DNA from: Helicobacteraceae bacterium
GTDB taxonomy: Bacteria; Campylobacterota; Campylobacteria; Campylobacterales; Sulfurimonadaceae
Direction: 5' to 3'
Assembly: GCA_027057185.1 (NCBI GenBank)
Contig: JALUJE010000176.1
Coordinates: 1 to 9,395 of the forward strand
DNA: 9,395 nucleotides
Position 1 is the first letter of the stretch. Each line of letters starts with the position of its first letter. Below the pieces are notes generated by a model. That model searched no databases, had not been told where the DNA came from, and was given only the letters and a program-made list of their open reading frames with translations. Below are positions 1 to 6,237 of the stretch, in pieces. A program made the translations under genes and the position numbers.

Positions 1-11
1 CTATTTGCCAT
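1..11 (-). CDS. Possible start of the next gene downstream of fliY (partial, runs off the window)
   Basis: An ATG on the minus strand at 11-9 lies one base after the fliY stop codon (15-13) and opens a frame reading Met-Ala-Asn before the window ends. An AAAGG stretch sits about 6 bases upstream, inside the end of fliY, at good ribosome-binding distance. This matches the one-base or overlapping junctions found throughout the operon, so it probably marks another co-transcribed gene. Only three codons are visible, so no product can be named and the start itself is uncertain. Confidence 0.3.
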
Positions 12-12
12 T

Positions 13-891
13 CTAAGCCTTTAACTGTGTTAATCGCTCTTTTTTTGTTCCAATAGCTGTAATTTGGACACCAAAATTCCCATCTACTATAACTACTTCC
101 CCTTTTGCAATCACATGATTATCTACCAATATTTCTAAAGGATCATTTGCAAGTTGATTGAGTTCAATAACAGAACCAATATCCATATTCAGGACATCTT
201 TTAAGAGCATTTTCTTTTGACCGATGCGTACCCGAACCGGTAGTTTTACATCCATAATCAGTGAGATATTGCGCATTTCGTTATCATCCAGATTGGTAGC
301 TAACGCTTCTTTCAGCACTTCAACTGGCGCTGTTGTTGCATCCGTATTATTCTGAGGTGCCGCTTCGTTTTGTGATGCTGTGGCAAATATATTTAAAAGA
401 TTGTCATCGACAAGCAGCATCATCAATGAATCAATCATGCCCAGCTTGAAGTTATAAACATACATCTTGCTAAAATCCTCAACATCGACTTCTGAATTTT
501 CATCGACATAGGCAATATTATCTACTTTAAGTGCAACTACCGGCAGCTCCTTTTGTGAAGAGAGTGATGTTGAAATCGCTCCGACAATGTTTGAGACAAT
601 CTCTTTGGTGGCATCAAGGTCTTCATCATCCATATCACTTTTTGCTTCGCCTTCACCACCGAGCATTAAATCACCCAGTGCCGTAGCCAGGCTCGGAGGC
701 ATGACTACAATGGCTTTAGCATTTACTTTACCCTCAATGACTATGGTAGTAATAGATGTCGGCGGGATAATATTTGACACAATTGAGACGTTTTCTTCTT
801 CTTTTAAAGTGACCTCAGGTGCTTGTCCCGTCAATCCTTCTATAGTAGCTATTGCCTCGCTTTCAAAAAGCTTTAAAAAGTCATTCATCAT
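13..891 (-). CDS. fliY: Flagellar motor switch phosphatase/C-ring protein FliY
   Basis: FliY belongs to the flagellar switch complex (C-ring) at the cytoplasmic base of the motor, with FliM, FliG and FliN. Three parts are visible, counted from the chosen start. Residues ~1-170 are a CheC-like region beginning MMNDFLKLF. Residues ~172-200 are an Ala/Asn/Gln/Thr-rich linker. Residues ~205-281 are a C-terminal SpoA/FliN domain, with the typical LPVRVRIGQKKMLLKDVL stretch, the sequence GSVIELN and a closing GxFGVQI segment. The chosen ATG at 891 (a second ATG follows at 888) overlaps the end of fliM by 11 bases; a GAAGAGG sequence lies 9 bases upstream, and MMNDFLKLF resembles known epsilon-class FliY starts. 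A start at 918 would add nine residues and has a poorer upstream site. The protein is 292 residues long. The CheC-type Glu/Asn motif looks shifted (see findings), so phosphatase activity is uncertain although the family assignment is not. Confidence 0.93.
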   Translation of the reverse strand: MMNDFLKLFESEAIATIEGLTGQAPEVTLKEEENVSIVSNIIPPTSITTIVIEGKVNAKAIVVMPPSLATALGDLMLGGEGEAKSDMDDEDLDATKEIVSNIVGAISTSLSSQKELPVVALKVDNIAYVDENSEVDVEDFSKMYVYNFKLGMIDSLMMLLVDDNLLNIFATASQNEAAPQNNTDATTAPVEVLKEALATNLDDNEMRNISLIMDVKLPVRVRIGQKKMLLKDVLNMDIGSVIELNQLANDPLEILVDNHVIAKGEVVIVDGNFGVQITAIGTKKERLTQLKA

Positions 892-1981
892 CGTCTTCAA
901 CCTCTTCACTAGTATCATCTTCTATAAAATCTTTAACACCCGATATGGTCTCAAAACGTGCTTCTTCAAAACTTTTAAGTGCTCGTTTTACCGCATCTTT
1001 TTCCGTATCTATTATTTCGGTAATTTGAATCGATTTTCGAAATCGCCGCAGCCCGATCTCTCCTTTGAAACGATCTTTACCATCAACTTTTAAGGTAATA
1101 ATATCATCGCCGGCACTATCTAAACGAATAACATCACCACAATTGAGCTCTAAAATACTTTCTAAAGAGAGCTCTGCTTCACCCAAATCTGCTTCTACCG
1201 TAACTTGTGCACCGCCCAAAAGAACCTGTAGTTCTTGGTTTCGGCTCTTTTTGGAGCTGGTTTCATTCAGCATTAAATCACGATTGGCCAGCTTTGGCAA
1301 TACCGGTTCTAAGGCAATAACCGGATAACAGATATTCATCATTCCTGAACTGTGTCCAATAATAATTTCCATCACCACCATCACAACAATTTCATTTTGC
1401 GCAACAATCTGTACAACGTTAGGACTCGATTCCTTAGACTCAATAGCAGGATATATTTCACTAGCAGGTTGCCATGCTGCTTTAAGCGTATTCATCATCA
1501 CCCGTAAAATAGTCTCAAAAAGGCTGAGCTCAATATCGGAAAATTCCCGAGTAGACTCAAAAGGCTCTCCCTTTCCACCCAACAGACGATCAAGCATCGG
1601 AAATGCAATGGAGGGGTTGATTTCTAACACTCCGTTACCCTCTAACGGTTTCACGGAAAAGACATTAAAACTGGTTGGATTAGGCAGCGACATCAAGAAC
1701 TCGCCATACGTCATCTGATCTACCGAATGGAGCTGAATTTCTACAATAGAGCGCATAATAGCTGAAATTTGTGATGAGAGTGAACGGGCCATTTTGTCGT
1801 GAATTCCACGAAATGCACGCAACTGCTCTTTCGAAACACGATTGGGTCGTTTAAAATCATAGAGCGTAATTTGACGTTGCGGAAACAAAGACTCTTCATT
1901 AACCTCTAGAGCATCATCACCTTCATCATCTACAACGTCGAGCAATGCATCAATTTCTTCTTGAGAGAGAATATCAGCCAT
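881..1981 (-). CDS. fliM: Flagellar motor switch protein FliM
   Basis: FliM is the switch-complex protein that binds phosphorylated CheY and contacts FliG, reversing motor rotation. The N-terminus ADILSQEEIDALL is the conserved CheY-P binding peptide. A central CheC-like domain (~40-225) contains SLPNPTSFNVF near residues 99-109 and LLGGKG near 133-138; the latter fits the GGxG element that contacts FliG. A SpoA/FliN-type domain follows at ~250-325. About 40 further residues form a tail that ends very acidic (EDDTSEEVEDDDE). Two adjacent ATGs are possible; the one at 1981 is preferred because GGGAG (1992-1988) then lies 6 bases away, against 3 for the ATG at 1984, and because the product starts MADILSQ as in relatives. 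It overlaps the fliA stop by 8 bases and the fliY start by 11, so the three are probably translationally coupled. At 366 residues it is normal to slightly long. Confidence 0.96.
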   Translation of the reverse strand: MADILSQEEIDALLDVVDDEGDDALEVNEESLFPQRQITLYDFKRPNRVSKEQLRAFRGIHDKMARSLSSQISAIMRSIVEIQLHSVDQMTYGEFLMSLPNPTSFNVFSVKPLEGNGVLEINPSIAFPMLDRLLGGKGEPFESTREFSDIELSLFETILRVMMNTLKAAWQPASEIYPAIESKESSPNVVQIVAQNEIVVMVVMEIIIGHSSGMMNICYPVIALEPVLPKLANRDLMLNETSSKKSRNQELQVLLGGAQVTVEADLGEAELSLESILELNCGDVIRLDSAGDDIITLKVDGKDRFKGEIGLRRFRKSIQITEIIDTEKDAVKRALKSFEEARFETISGVKDFIEDDTSEEVEDDDE

Positions 1982-2672
1982 CATCTTCTCCCATCTCAGT
2001 TTTTATTTTTCGAATGACAGATTTATGAATTTGCGATATTCGTGATTCGGTAATATTTAAAATACCACTAATCTCTTTAAGCGTCAACTCTTCAAAGTAG
2101 TAAAGTTGAATAATGAGCTGCTCACGTTCACTGTACTCGCTCAAAACAGACTTAATCACGTCAACAAGTTCATCGCGTTCGACTTTCTCCAGCGCGGCAC
2201 CGCCATCTCCAACCTGGAGCTGATCATCCAGCGGCATTACCGTATAGATATCAGAAGCAATTCTTGCATCATTAATCTTATCGACATCTTCTCCCAACAT
2301 TTCAGCCAACTCTTCATTACTCGGCTCGACATTATGCGTTACCAGATGAATCTCAATAGCACGATTGATGGCTTTAATCAACTTTCGGTTAGCACGGCTG
2401 ACTACATCAAGTGTACGGAGATAATCCAGCATGGATCCATACACCCGTGTTTTGGCATATCCCCAGAAGGAATCATTTTGAGTCTCATCATAACGTCGCG
2501 ACAATTTTACCAACTCTTCGGTTCCAATAGCCGAAAGATCCATATAGTCTACCGAACTGGGCAGACGCTCTTTCAGACGAAAGGCCATAGCGCGCACAGC
2601 CGGAAGATAATCAATGGCAAGTTGGTCTTCTCGATGTTTCAATTCTTGTACATAGGGATTTGCGGCGGTCAT
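1974..2672 (-). CDS. fliA: RNA polymerase sigma-28 factor FliA
   Basis: FliA directs RNA polymerase to late flagellar promoters such as those of flagellin genes, and is held by the anti-sigma factor FlgM until the hook is complete. The 232-residue protein has the expected layout. Sigma region 2 (~20-90) contains the DLSAIGTEELVKLSRRYD stretch and GYAKTRVYGSMLDYLR, both close to the FliA-family forms. Region 3 is at ~95-150. Region 4 (~172-225) carries a helix-turn-helix around LTLKEISGILNITESRISQI that reads the -35 element. The ATG at 2672 shares one base with the stop codon of the upstream membrane-protein gene (TAATG). No flgM gene is visible in the window. Its position after flhF and flhG and before fliM is as I recall it in Campylobacter and Helicobacter. 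Confidence 0.95.
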   Translation of the reverse strand: MTAANPYVQELKHREDQLAIDYLPAVRAMAFRLKERLPSSVDYMDLSAIGTEELVKLSRRYDETQNDSFWGYAKTRVYGSMLDYLRTLDVVSRANRKLIKAINRAIEIHLVTHNVEPSNEELAEMLGEDVDKINDARIASDIYTVMPLDDQLQVGDGGAALEKVERDELVDVIKSVLSEYSEREQLIIQLYYFEELTLKEISGILNITESRISQIHKSVIRKIKTEMGEDDG

Positions 2673-3013
2673 TATGCTGCTTTCTGTGTCCCGGTATTAA
2701 CCGCAGACTCCATGCTGTTTTGACTCTCACCCATAGTGAACTCTTGGTCAATAAGGATTTCACGTTTTTCGATTTCACGAATAAAATAGTCCAGCTCACG
2801 TTCATGGCTTGCTTTGGGGAAATAGCCCTTTCTCCCGACATAGGTTCGATAATACATTGCGATAATCACATGTGAAAAAAGGTAAAAAAAGATGCTAATC
2901 AATACCGTATAGGTCAAAATGTCTGTAGCATTTTGTGCCTGCAATACCGAAAAAGCAAGCCCTAAAAAAAAGCCTTGCACCGTTAGAAAAGCGACGAAAT
3001 TGTTACCTCTCAT
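2672..3013 (-). CDS. Small two-helix membrane protein of unknown function between flhG and fliA
   Basis: This 113-residue protein has no enzyme motif that I recognise. It has two hydrophobic segments, ~5-25 (rich in Phe, Leu and Gly) and ~31-55 (ISIFFYLFSHVIIAMYY core), followed by a charged tail of about 58 residues. The tail includes a basic patch (RTYVGRK) and a probable amphipathic helix at ~69-92 (ERELDYFIREIEKREILIDQ). By the positive-inside rule the tail is likely cytoplasmic. The start at 3013 is chosen because AAAGGG (3026-3021) sits 7 bases upstream, just after the flhG stop; an upstream ATG at 3061 would overlap flhG by 35 bases. The stop overlaps the fliA ATG. From memory, a short membrane protein occupies this slot in C. 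jejuni (Cj0062c) and a hypothetical one in H. pylori (HP1033). A flagellum-related role is inferred from position only. Confidence 0.85.
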   Translation of the reverse strand: MRGNNFVAFLTVQGFFLGLAFSVLQAQNATDILTYTVLISIFFYLFSHVIIAMYYRTYVGRKGYFPKASHERELDYFIREIEKREILIDQEFTMGESQNSMESAVNTGTQKAA

Positions 3014-3020
3014 AATACAA

Positions 3021-3026
3021 CCCTTT
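3021..3026 (-). promoter_or_regulatory. Ribosome-binding site fixing the start of the small membrane protein
   Basis: AAAGGG on the minus strand, immediately after the flhG stop codon and 7 bases before the ATG at 3013. It supports the shorter 113-residue reading over the one starting at 3061. Confidence 0.65.
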
Positions 3027-3902
3027 TTAAAAATGCTCCATAAGCCGCTTAAACAAGCCACTTAATCCACTGTCTTGCGACTCTACAAGCACATTACGTT
3101 CCATTTTTTTTACTACGTTATTGGCAATAGCCTCAAGATCACGTACACTCAGTGATGAGGGGTACTCTTTACAAAACAGTGCTCGCTGTTTCACGGAACG
3201 TGCCACTTTGGGATCTTGCGTAATCTTACCCATAAAATTGAGACTCAATTGCGATCCGATATTGGCCAATGCTACCTTTTGAATCTTGCCAAATATACCC
3301 AGCGCCTCTTTTTCACTACGAACCTGATTCATAATAACATGAATATCATTGCGTAATTTTGCCGTGACTTTAATGGTGGCATAAGCATCGGTAATTGCTG
3401 CAGGATCAGGTACGGTAACTACCACAACATCATCCGCAGCCTGCAAAAAAAGTTGAATATGTTCTCCAATGCCTGCACCGGTATCAATGATCATTATATC
3501 CAAATCGTCCAGTGCCGAGGCATCTTGCATAAAACGTTCAAACATATTGGCATCGGCGTACTGTAAAATTTCCTGACCACTCTCACCGGGGATTAGCACC
3601 AGATTCTCATTAATAGGAATCAGAATATCCGAGACACTGGCTTCTCCCTTGAGTACATGTAACATATTTTTTCGTATTTTAACATTGAACATAACATCAA
3701 GATTTGCCAAACCGATGTCAGCATCAAAAATACCTACTTTACACCCATTTTGAGAGAGAATGTATGCCAAGTTAGAACTAATGGTACTTTTACCGACACC
3801 GCCTTTGCCACTGGTAATGGCTAAAAAACGGGTCTTCCTAGCACTTTTATGGTGTTGTTCTGACACCAGTTGCTCCAGTTTGGCTGCCTGATGACTTATC
3901 AT
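3027..3902 (-). CDS. flhG: MinD-like ATPase FlhG, flagellar number regulator
   Basis: FlhG (also called FleN or YlxH) is a membrane-cycling ATPase of the ParA/MinD family that works with the GTPase FlhF to limit the number of flagella and set their place; in Campylobacter it also affects division-site choice. The 291-residue protein shows the deviant Walker A motif SGKGGVGKST (31-40), a switch I region DADIGLANLD (60-69), and a switch II DTGAGI (140-145). A C-terminal amphipathic segment GLSGLFKRLMEHF (~279-291) fits a MinD-type membrane-targeting helix. The N-terminal HQAAKLEQL (4-12) corresponds to the DQAxxLR motif that stimulates FlhF GTPase in other bacteria, with His in place of Asp. 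The ATG at 3902 overlaps the flhF stop by four bases (ATGA), with TAGGA just upstream. Confidence 0.94.
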   Translation of the reverse strand: MISHQAAKLEQLVSEQHHKSARKTRFLAITSGKGGVGKSTISSNLAYILSQNGCKVGIFDADIGLANLDVMFNVKIRKNMLHVLKGEASVSDILIPINENLVLIPGESGQEILQYADANMFERFMQDASALDDLDIMIIDTGAGIGEHIQLFLQAADDVVVVTVPDPAAITDAYATIKVTAKLRNDIHVIMNQVRSEKEALGIFGKIQKVALANIGSQLSLNFMGKITQDPKVARSVKQRALFCKEYPSSLSVRDLEAIANNVVKKMERNVLVESQDSGLSGLFKRLMEHF

Positions 3903-5146
3903 AATATCCTACTTCGATCAAAACCATTTAAAAGACACTCGACCAGCATTTCACTCTTGGCAATAACCAGATCTTCCGGAACCTCCTGCCCAATCGAGAA
4001 GTAGCTAATGGGCTTTTTCGTCTCATAAACCAGCGAAAAAATATTGCCAAAACCTCGTGTTTCGTCAAGCTTGGTAAACATAATAGTATCAATATCCAAT
4101 GTTGAAAAATTATCGTATGTCGCCTGCATATCTTCATATTTAATTGAACTTGGCATCACCAGAATAACGTCAATATTAAATGCTGTATCGTTTGCCTTAA
4201 GACACTCATAAATCTTTTCTATTTTGTGCTTATCATACGGGGATGACCCCATGGTATCGATTAAAATATAGTCACAATAGTGCAGCGACTCCAACGCATT
4301 GGCAAACTCCGGAGGATCTACAACCGTCTCTATGCCCAGTTTCATCATTCGGGCATACTGCATCAACTGCTCTACCGCACCAATGCGATAGGTATCCAAC
4401 ACCACCAGACCAACTTTGTAGTTTTTCTCCATCAGATAAGAATAACGTGCTGCCAATTTGGCAATAGAAGTCGTTTTTCCTACACCTGTGGGACCCACAA
4501 GCATCATCACTTTTTTACTGCGGTTATTAGGAGTGCTCTCCAGTCGAACTGGAACCATTTTACGTAACAGCGTCTGAAAATAGCGCTTCACACTGTGCGA
4601 ATTTTCACGCATCTTAGCAGGCATATGTTCGAGTGAAAGGCGCATAATTTCATTAAGATGCTCCGGTTTCATACCGCTTTGAAGCGACAGTTTATAGATC
4701 TCGGCAAATTCGGATGGAATCGTTACGTCCATATGCGGCAATTTCTCTTCCCAAAACATGTTTTGAATGAGCTTCACCTTATCGGTAAGTTTGGCTATTT
4801 CATCTTTAACAAGCGCAATATCATGATGACTCTCATGGTCGGTCTCACCATCGGCAACTTCGGCAATTTGCGAAATCTGTTTGGCAGCCTCGGAGATATT
4901 AAAGAGTACTTCATTACCCTTTTGTTTTAAAGGAGCACCTTCTACAGATGGTCTCTTATGCTGTCGTTTCTTTGGCTTGTACAGATGTTCTTCAATACCG
5001 ACGACAATCTCATACAGTGCACTTTTCCCTAAAGATTTTTTTTGAAGTTCACGCGTCTCAATCAGCATCGCCTCTTCACCGACATCTTCTTGGGCACGAC
5101 GCAATGCTTCCGCTGGTGTTGCTCCGCTAAAAGTTAAAATTTTCAT
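3899..5146 (-). CDS. flhF: SRP-family GTPase FlhF, flagellar placement protein
   Basis: FlhF is the third SRP-type GTPase, related to Ffh and FtsY. It marks the cell pole for flagellar assembly and, in Campylobacter and Helicobacter, is needed for expression of flagellar genes. Counting from a Met two residues before the chosen start (417-residue form), the N-terminal B region (~1-130) is basic and variable, a helical N domain lies at ~145-205, and the G domain covers ~213-417. G-domain motifs are G1 GPTGVGKTT (220-228), DTYRIGAVEQL (253-263), G3 DTMGSSP (299-305, divergent from DTAGRSP), G4 TKLDE (360-364) and a G5-like SIGQEVPED (386-394). The start at 5146 gives MKILTFSGATPAEAL, matching epsilon-class FlhF starts, and forms an ATGA overlap with folK. 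The ATG at 5152 is an alternative that adds two residues. The preferred form is 415 residues. Confidence 0.95.
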   Translation of the reverse strand: MKILTFSGATPAEALRRAQEDVGEEAMLIETRELQKKSLGKSALYEIVVGIEEHLYKPKKRQHKRPSVEGAPLKQKGNEVLFNISEAAKQISQIAEVADGETDHESHHDIALVKDEIAKLTDKVKLIQNMFWEEKLPHMDVTIPSEFAEIYKLSLQSGMKPEHLNEIMRLSLEHMPAKMRENSHSVKRYFQTLLRKMVPVRLESTPNNRSKKVMMLVGPTGVGKTTSIAKLAARYSYLMEKNYKVGLVVLDTYRIGAVEQLMQYARMMKLGIETVVDPPEFANALESLHYCDYILIDTMGSSPYDKHKIEKIYECLKANDTAFNIDVILVMPSSIKYEDMQATYDNFSTLDIDTIMFTKLDETRGFGNIFSLVYETKKPISYFSIGQEVPEDLVIAKSEMLVECLLNGFDRSRIL

Positions 5147-5637
5147 CGACATCTTCTTAAAAAACTTAGTGGAATCAGCACACTATCTCGCTCCTGCCAG
5201 TGTGGATGCGGCAGTGTTAAATGTGGGCTTCGTATAACACGAGTATCGAAAAAAATCATATCAATATCAAGTGTACGCGGCGCATTGGCAAAGGTTCGTC
5301 TCCTACCAAACTTCTGTTCTACATGTAAAATATAACGTAAAAATTGTTGCGGTGACATAGATGTAGAAACCTCCAGAACCGAGTTTAAAAAATCTTCTTG
5401 TGAGCTAAAGCCAAAAGGAGGATTTTTTAAAATCGGAGCTGTCTGCAACAACGAGACGCGCCGGTCTCGCTGTAAAAAAGTCAACAAACGGTGAAATCGA
5501 CGTGCGACATCACCAATATTGCCTCCAATACCCAAAGTCACACGGTAGCGGTGCAACCGTTGCATACTAAAACATCGAGGAAAACTTCTACTGAAGTAGA
5601 GTATGAGCGATGGACCAATCGTACGCTTTAATGCCAT
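5143..5637 (-). CDS. folK: 2-amino-4-hydroxy-6-hydroxymethyldihydropteridine pyrophosphokinase
   Basis: FolK transfers pyrophosphate from ATP to 6-hydroxymethyl-7,8-dihydropterin, the step before dihydropteroate synthase in folate synthesis; it acts in the cytosol. In the 164-residue reading the conserved elements are GIGGNIGDV (36-44, usual GSNLGD region), NPPFGFSSQEDFLNSV (72-87), the FolK signature NAPRTLDIDMIFF (118-130) with its two metal-binding Asp residues, and LTLPHPHWQERDSVLIPL (140-157). The ATG at 5637 lies one base after the aroQ stop and was chosen for that junction; no strong ribosome-binding site is visible, so termination-reinitiation is likely. A start further inside (Met at 5565) would drop ~24 residues before the core. 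A roughly 30-residue extension before the first strand also occurs, as I recall, in Campylobacter and Helicobacter FolK. The stop overlaps flhF by four bases. Confidence 0.9.
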   Translation of the reverse strand: MALKRTIGPSLILYFSRSFPRCFSMQRLHRYRVTLGIGGNIGDVARRFHRLLTFLQRDRRVSLLQTAPILKNPPFGFSSQEDFLNSVLEVSTSMSPQQFLRYILHVEQKFGRRRTFANAPRTLDIDMIFFDTRVIRSPHLTLPHPHWQERDSVLIPLSFLRRCR

Positions 5638-5638
5638 A

Positions 5639-6124
5639 TTATGCTTGAGCTTCTGCTTGTTGTTGCGCCTGCATCTCTTTAGCCGCTTTGACTTCATTTA
5701 AAATCTGTGTCATCCCAATCATGGCTAAATGATATCCAAAAGGTCCAAAACCGACAATCGACGAAGCACATACCGGCGCAATCATATTGGTTTTACGAAA
5801 TTCTTCACGACGGTGAATATTGCTAATATGTACTTCCACTGTAGGAACATTAACCGCAGCGATAGCATCACGAATGGCAATAGAGCTGTGCGTATACGCC
5901 GCTGCATTGATGATAATACCGTCTGTTTCGCCGTAGCACTCTTGAATACGGTCTACAATTTCACCCTCCAGGTTGCTTTGAAAAAATTCAATCTCCATGC
6001 CATTTTGTGTTGCAAACTCTTTCATCTGTGCATGAATCTGCTCTAACTTCATTGGACCGTAAATTTGCTGTTCCCGGACGCCGAGCATATTTAAATTGGG
6101 TCCCTGGATGACTGCTATTTTCAT
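5639..6124 (-). CDS. aroQ: Type II 3-dehydroquinate dehydratase
   Basis: AroQ converts 3-dehydroquinate to 3-dehydroshikimate, the third step of the shikimate pathway to aromatic amino acids and folate precursors. The active enzyme is a cytosolic dodecamer in known members. The 161-residue sequence carries all residues expected by comparison with the well-studied family: GPNLNMLG (8-15), lid Arg17 and catalytic Tyr22, Asn73 and His79 in INAAAYTHSS, Glu97 and His99 in VEVHISN, and Arg106 and Arg110. The length is typical, except for a Gln/Ala-rich tail (MQAQQQAEAQA) of no evident function. The start is well supported: AAAGG (6135-6131) lies 6 bases before the ATG. This is the first gene of the long minus-strand unit, with a probable promoter in the divergent gap upstream. 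Confidence 0.96.
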   Translation of the reverse strand: MKIAVIQGPNLNMLGVREQQIYGPMKLEQIHAQMKEFATQNGMEIEFFQSNLEGEIVDRIQECYGETDGIIINAAAYTHSSIAIRDAIAAVNVPTVEVHISNIHRREEFRKTNMIAPVCASSIVGFGPFGYHLAMIGMTQILNEVKAAKEMQAQQQAEAQA

Positions 6125-6237
6125 TCTTTACCTTTGTATTGTTTGTTTTTGCTTATGGAATATAAACTTTTAAAGTAATTATTATACAATGTAAAGCATA
6201 ATTTATTTTAAATTTAACAACAAAATAGGCAAGATAT
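6125..6237. promoter_or_regulatory. Divergent AT-rich promoter region between aroQ and the amidohydrolase gene
   Basis: This 113-base region separates the two divergent transcription units and must hold the start sites for both unless internal promoters exist. The minus strand carries a perfect TATAAT at 6186-6181, about 57 bases before the aroQ ATG, in a strongly A/T-rich setting; no good -35 box is seen, which is usual for housekeeping promoters in this phylum. For the plus-strand gene only weak -10 candidates are visible, such as TATACA (6183-6188) or CATAAT (6197-6202). A short dyad ACTTT-T-AAAGT (6166-6176) and two TAAAG copies 21 bases apart (6171 and 6192) are present, but may be chance in DNA of this composition. 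Confidence 0.5.
6181..6186 (-). promoter_or_regulatory. Probable -10 element of the aroQ-flagellar operon promoter
   Basis: TATAAT on the minus strand, an exact match to the sigma-70 -10 consensus. It would start transcription near 6174, giving a leader of about 50 bases with the aroQ ribosome-binding site AAAGG at 6135-6131. It is the best promoter candidate for the whole aroQ-to-fliY run, since downstream gaps are too short to hold one outside coding sequence. Confidence 0.45.

Noticed and set aside
587..1093. Plus-strand open frame (168 codons) opposite fliY and fliM
   Set aside because: Ser/Phe-rich low-complexity product typical of an antisense reading; spans two certain genes.
2106..2723. 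Long plus-strand open frame (205 codons) opposite fliA
   Set aside because: Antisense shadow of fliA and the membrane-protein gene; no family motif, no ribosome-binding site and unlikely composition, while the minus-strand gene is unmistakable.
2611..2841. Minus-strand open frame in another phase across the membrane-protein gene
   Set aside because: Out-of-frame shadow overlapping fliA and the membrane-protein gene; its product has no recognisable feature.
6166..6196. Short dyad and TAAAG repeats in the divergent promoter as a definite operator
   Set aside because: The repeats are only five bases long in very AT-rich DNA and match no regulator site I know; kept only as a note in the promoter entry.
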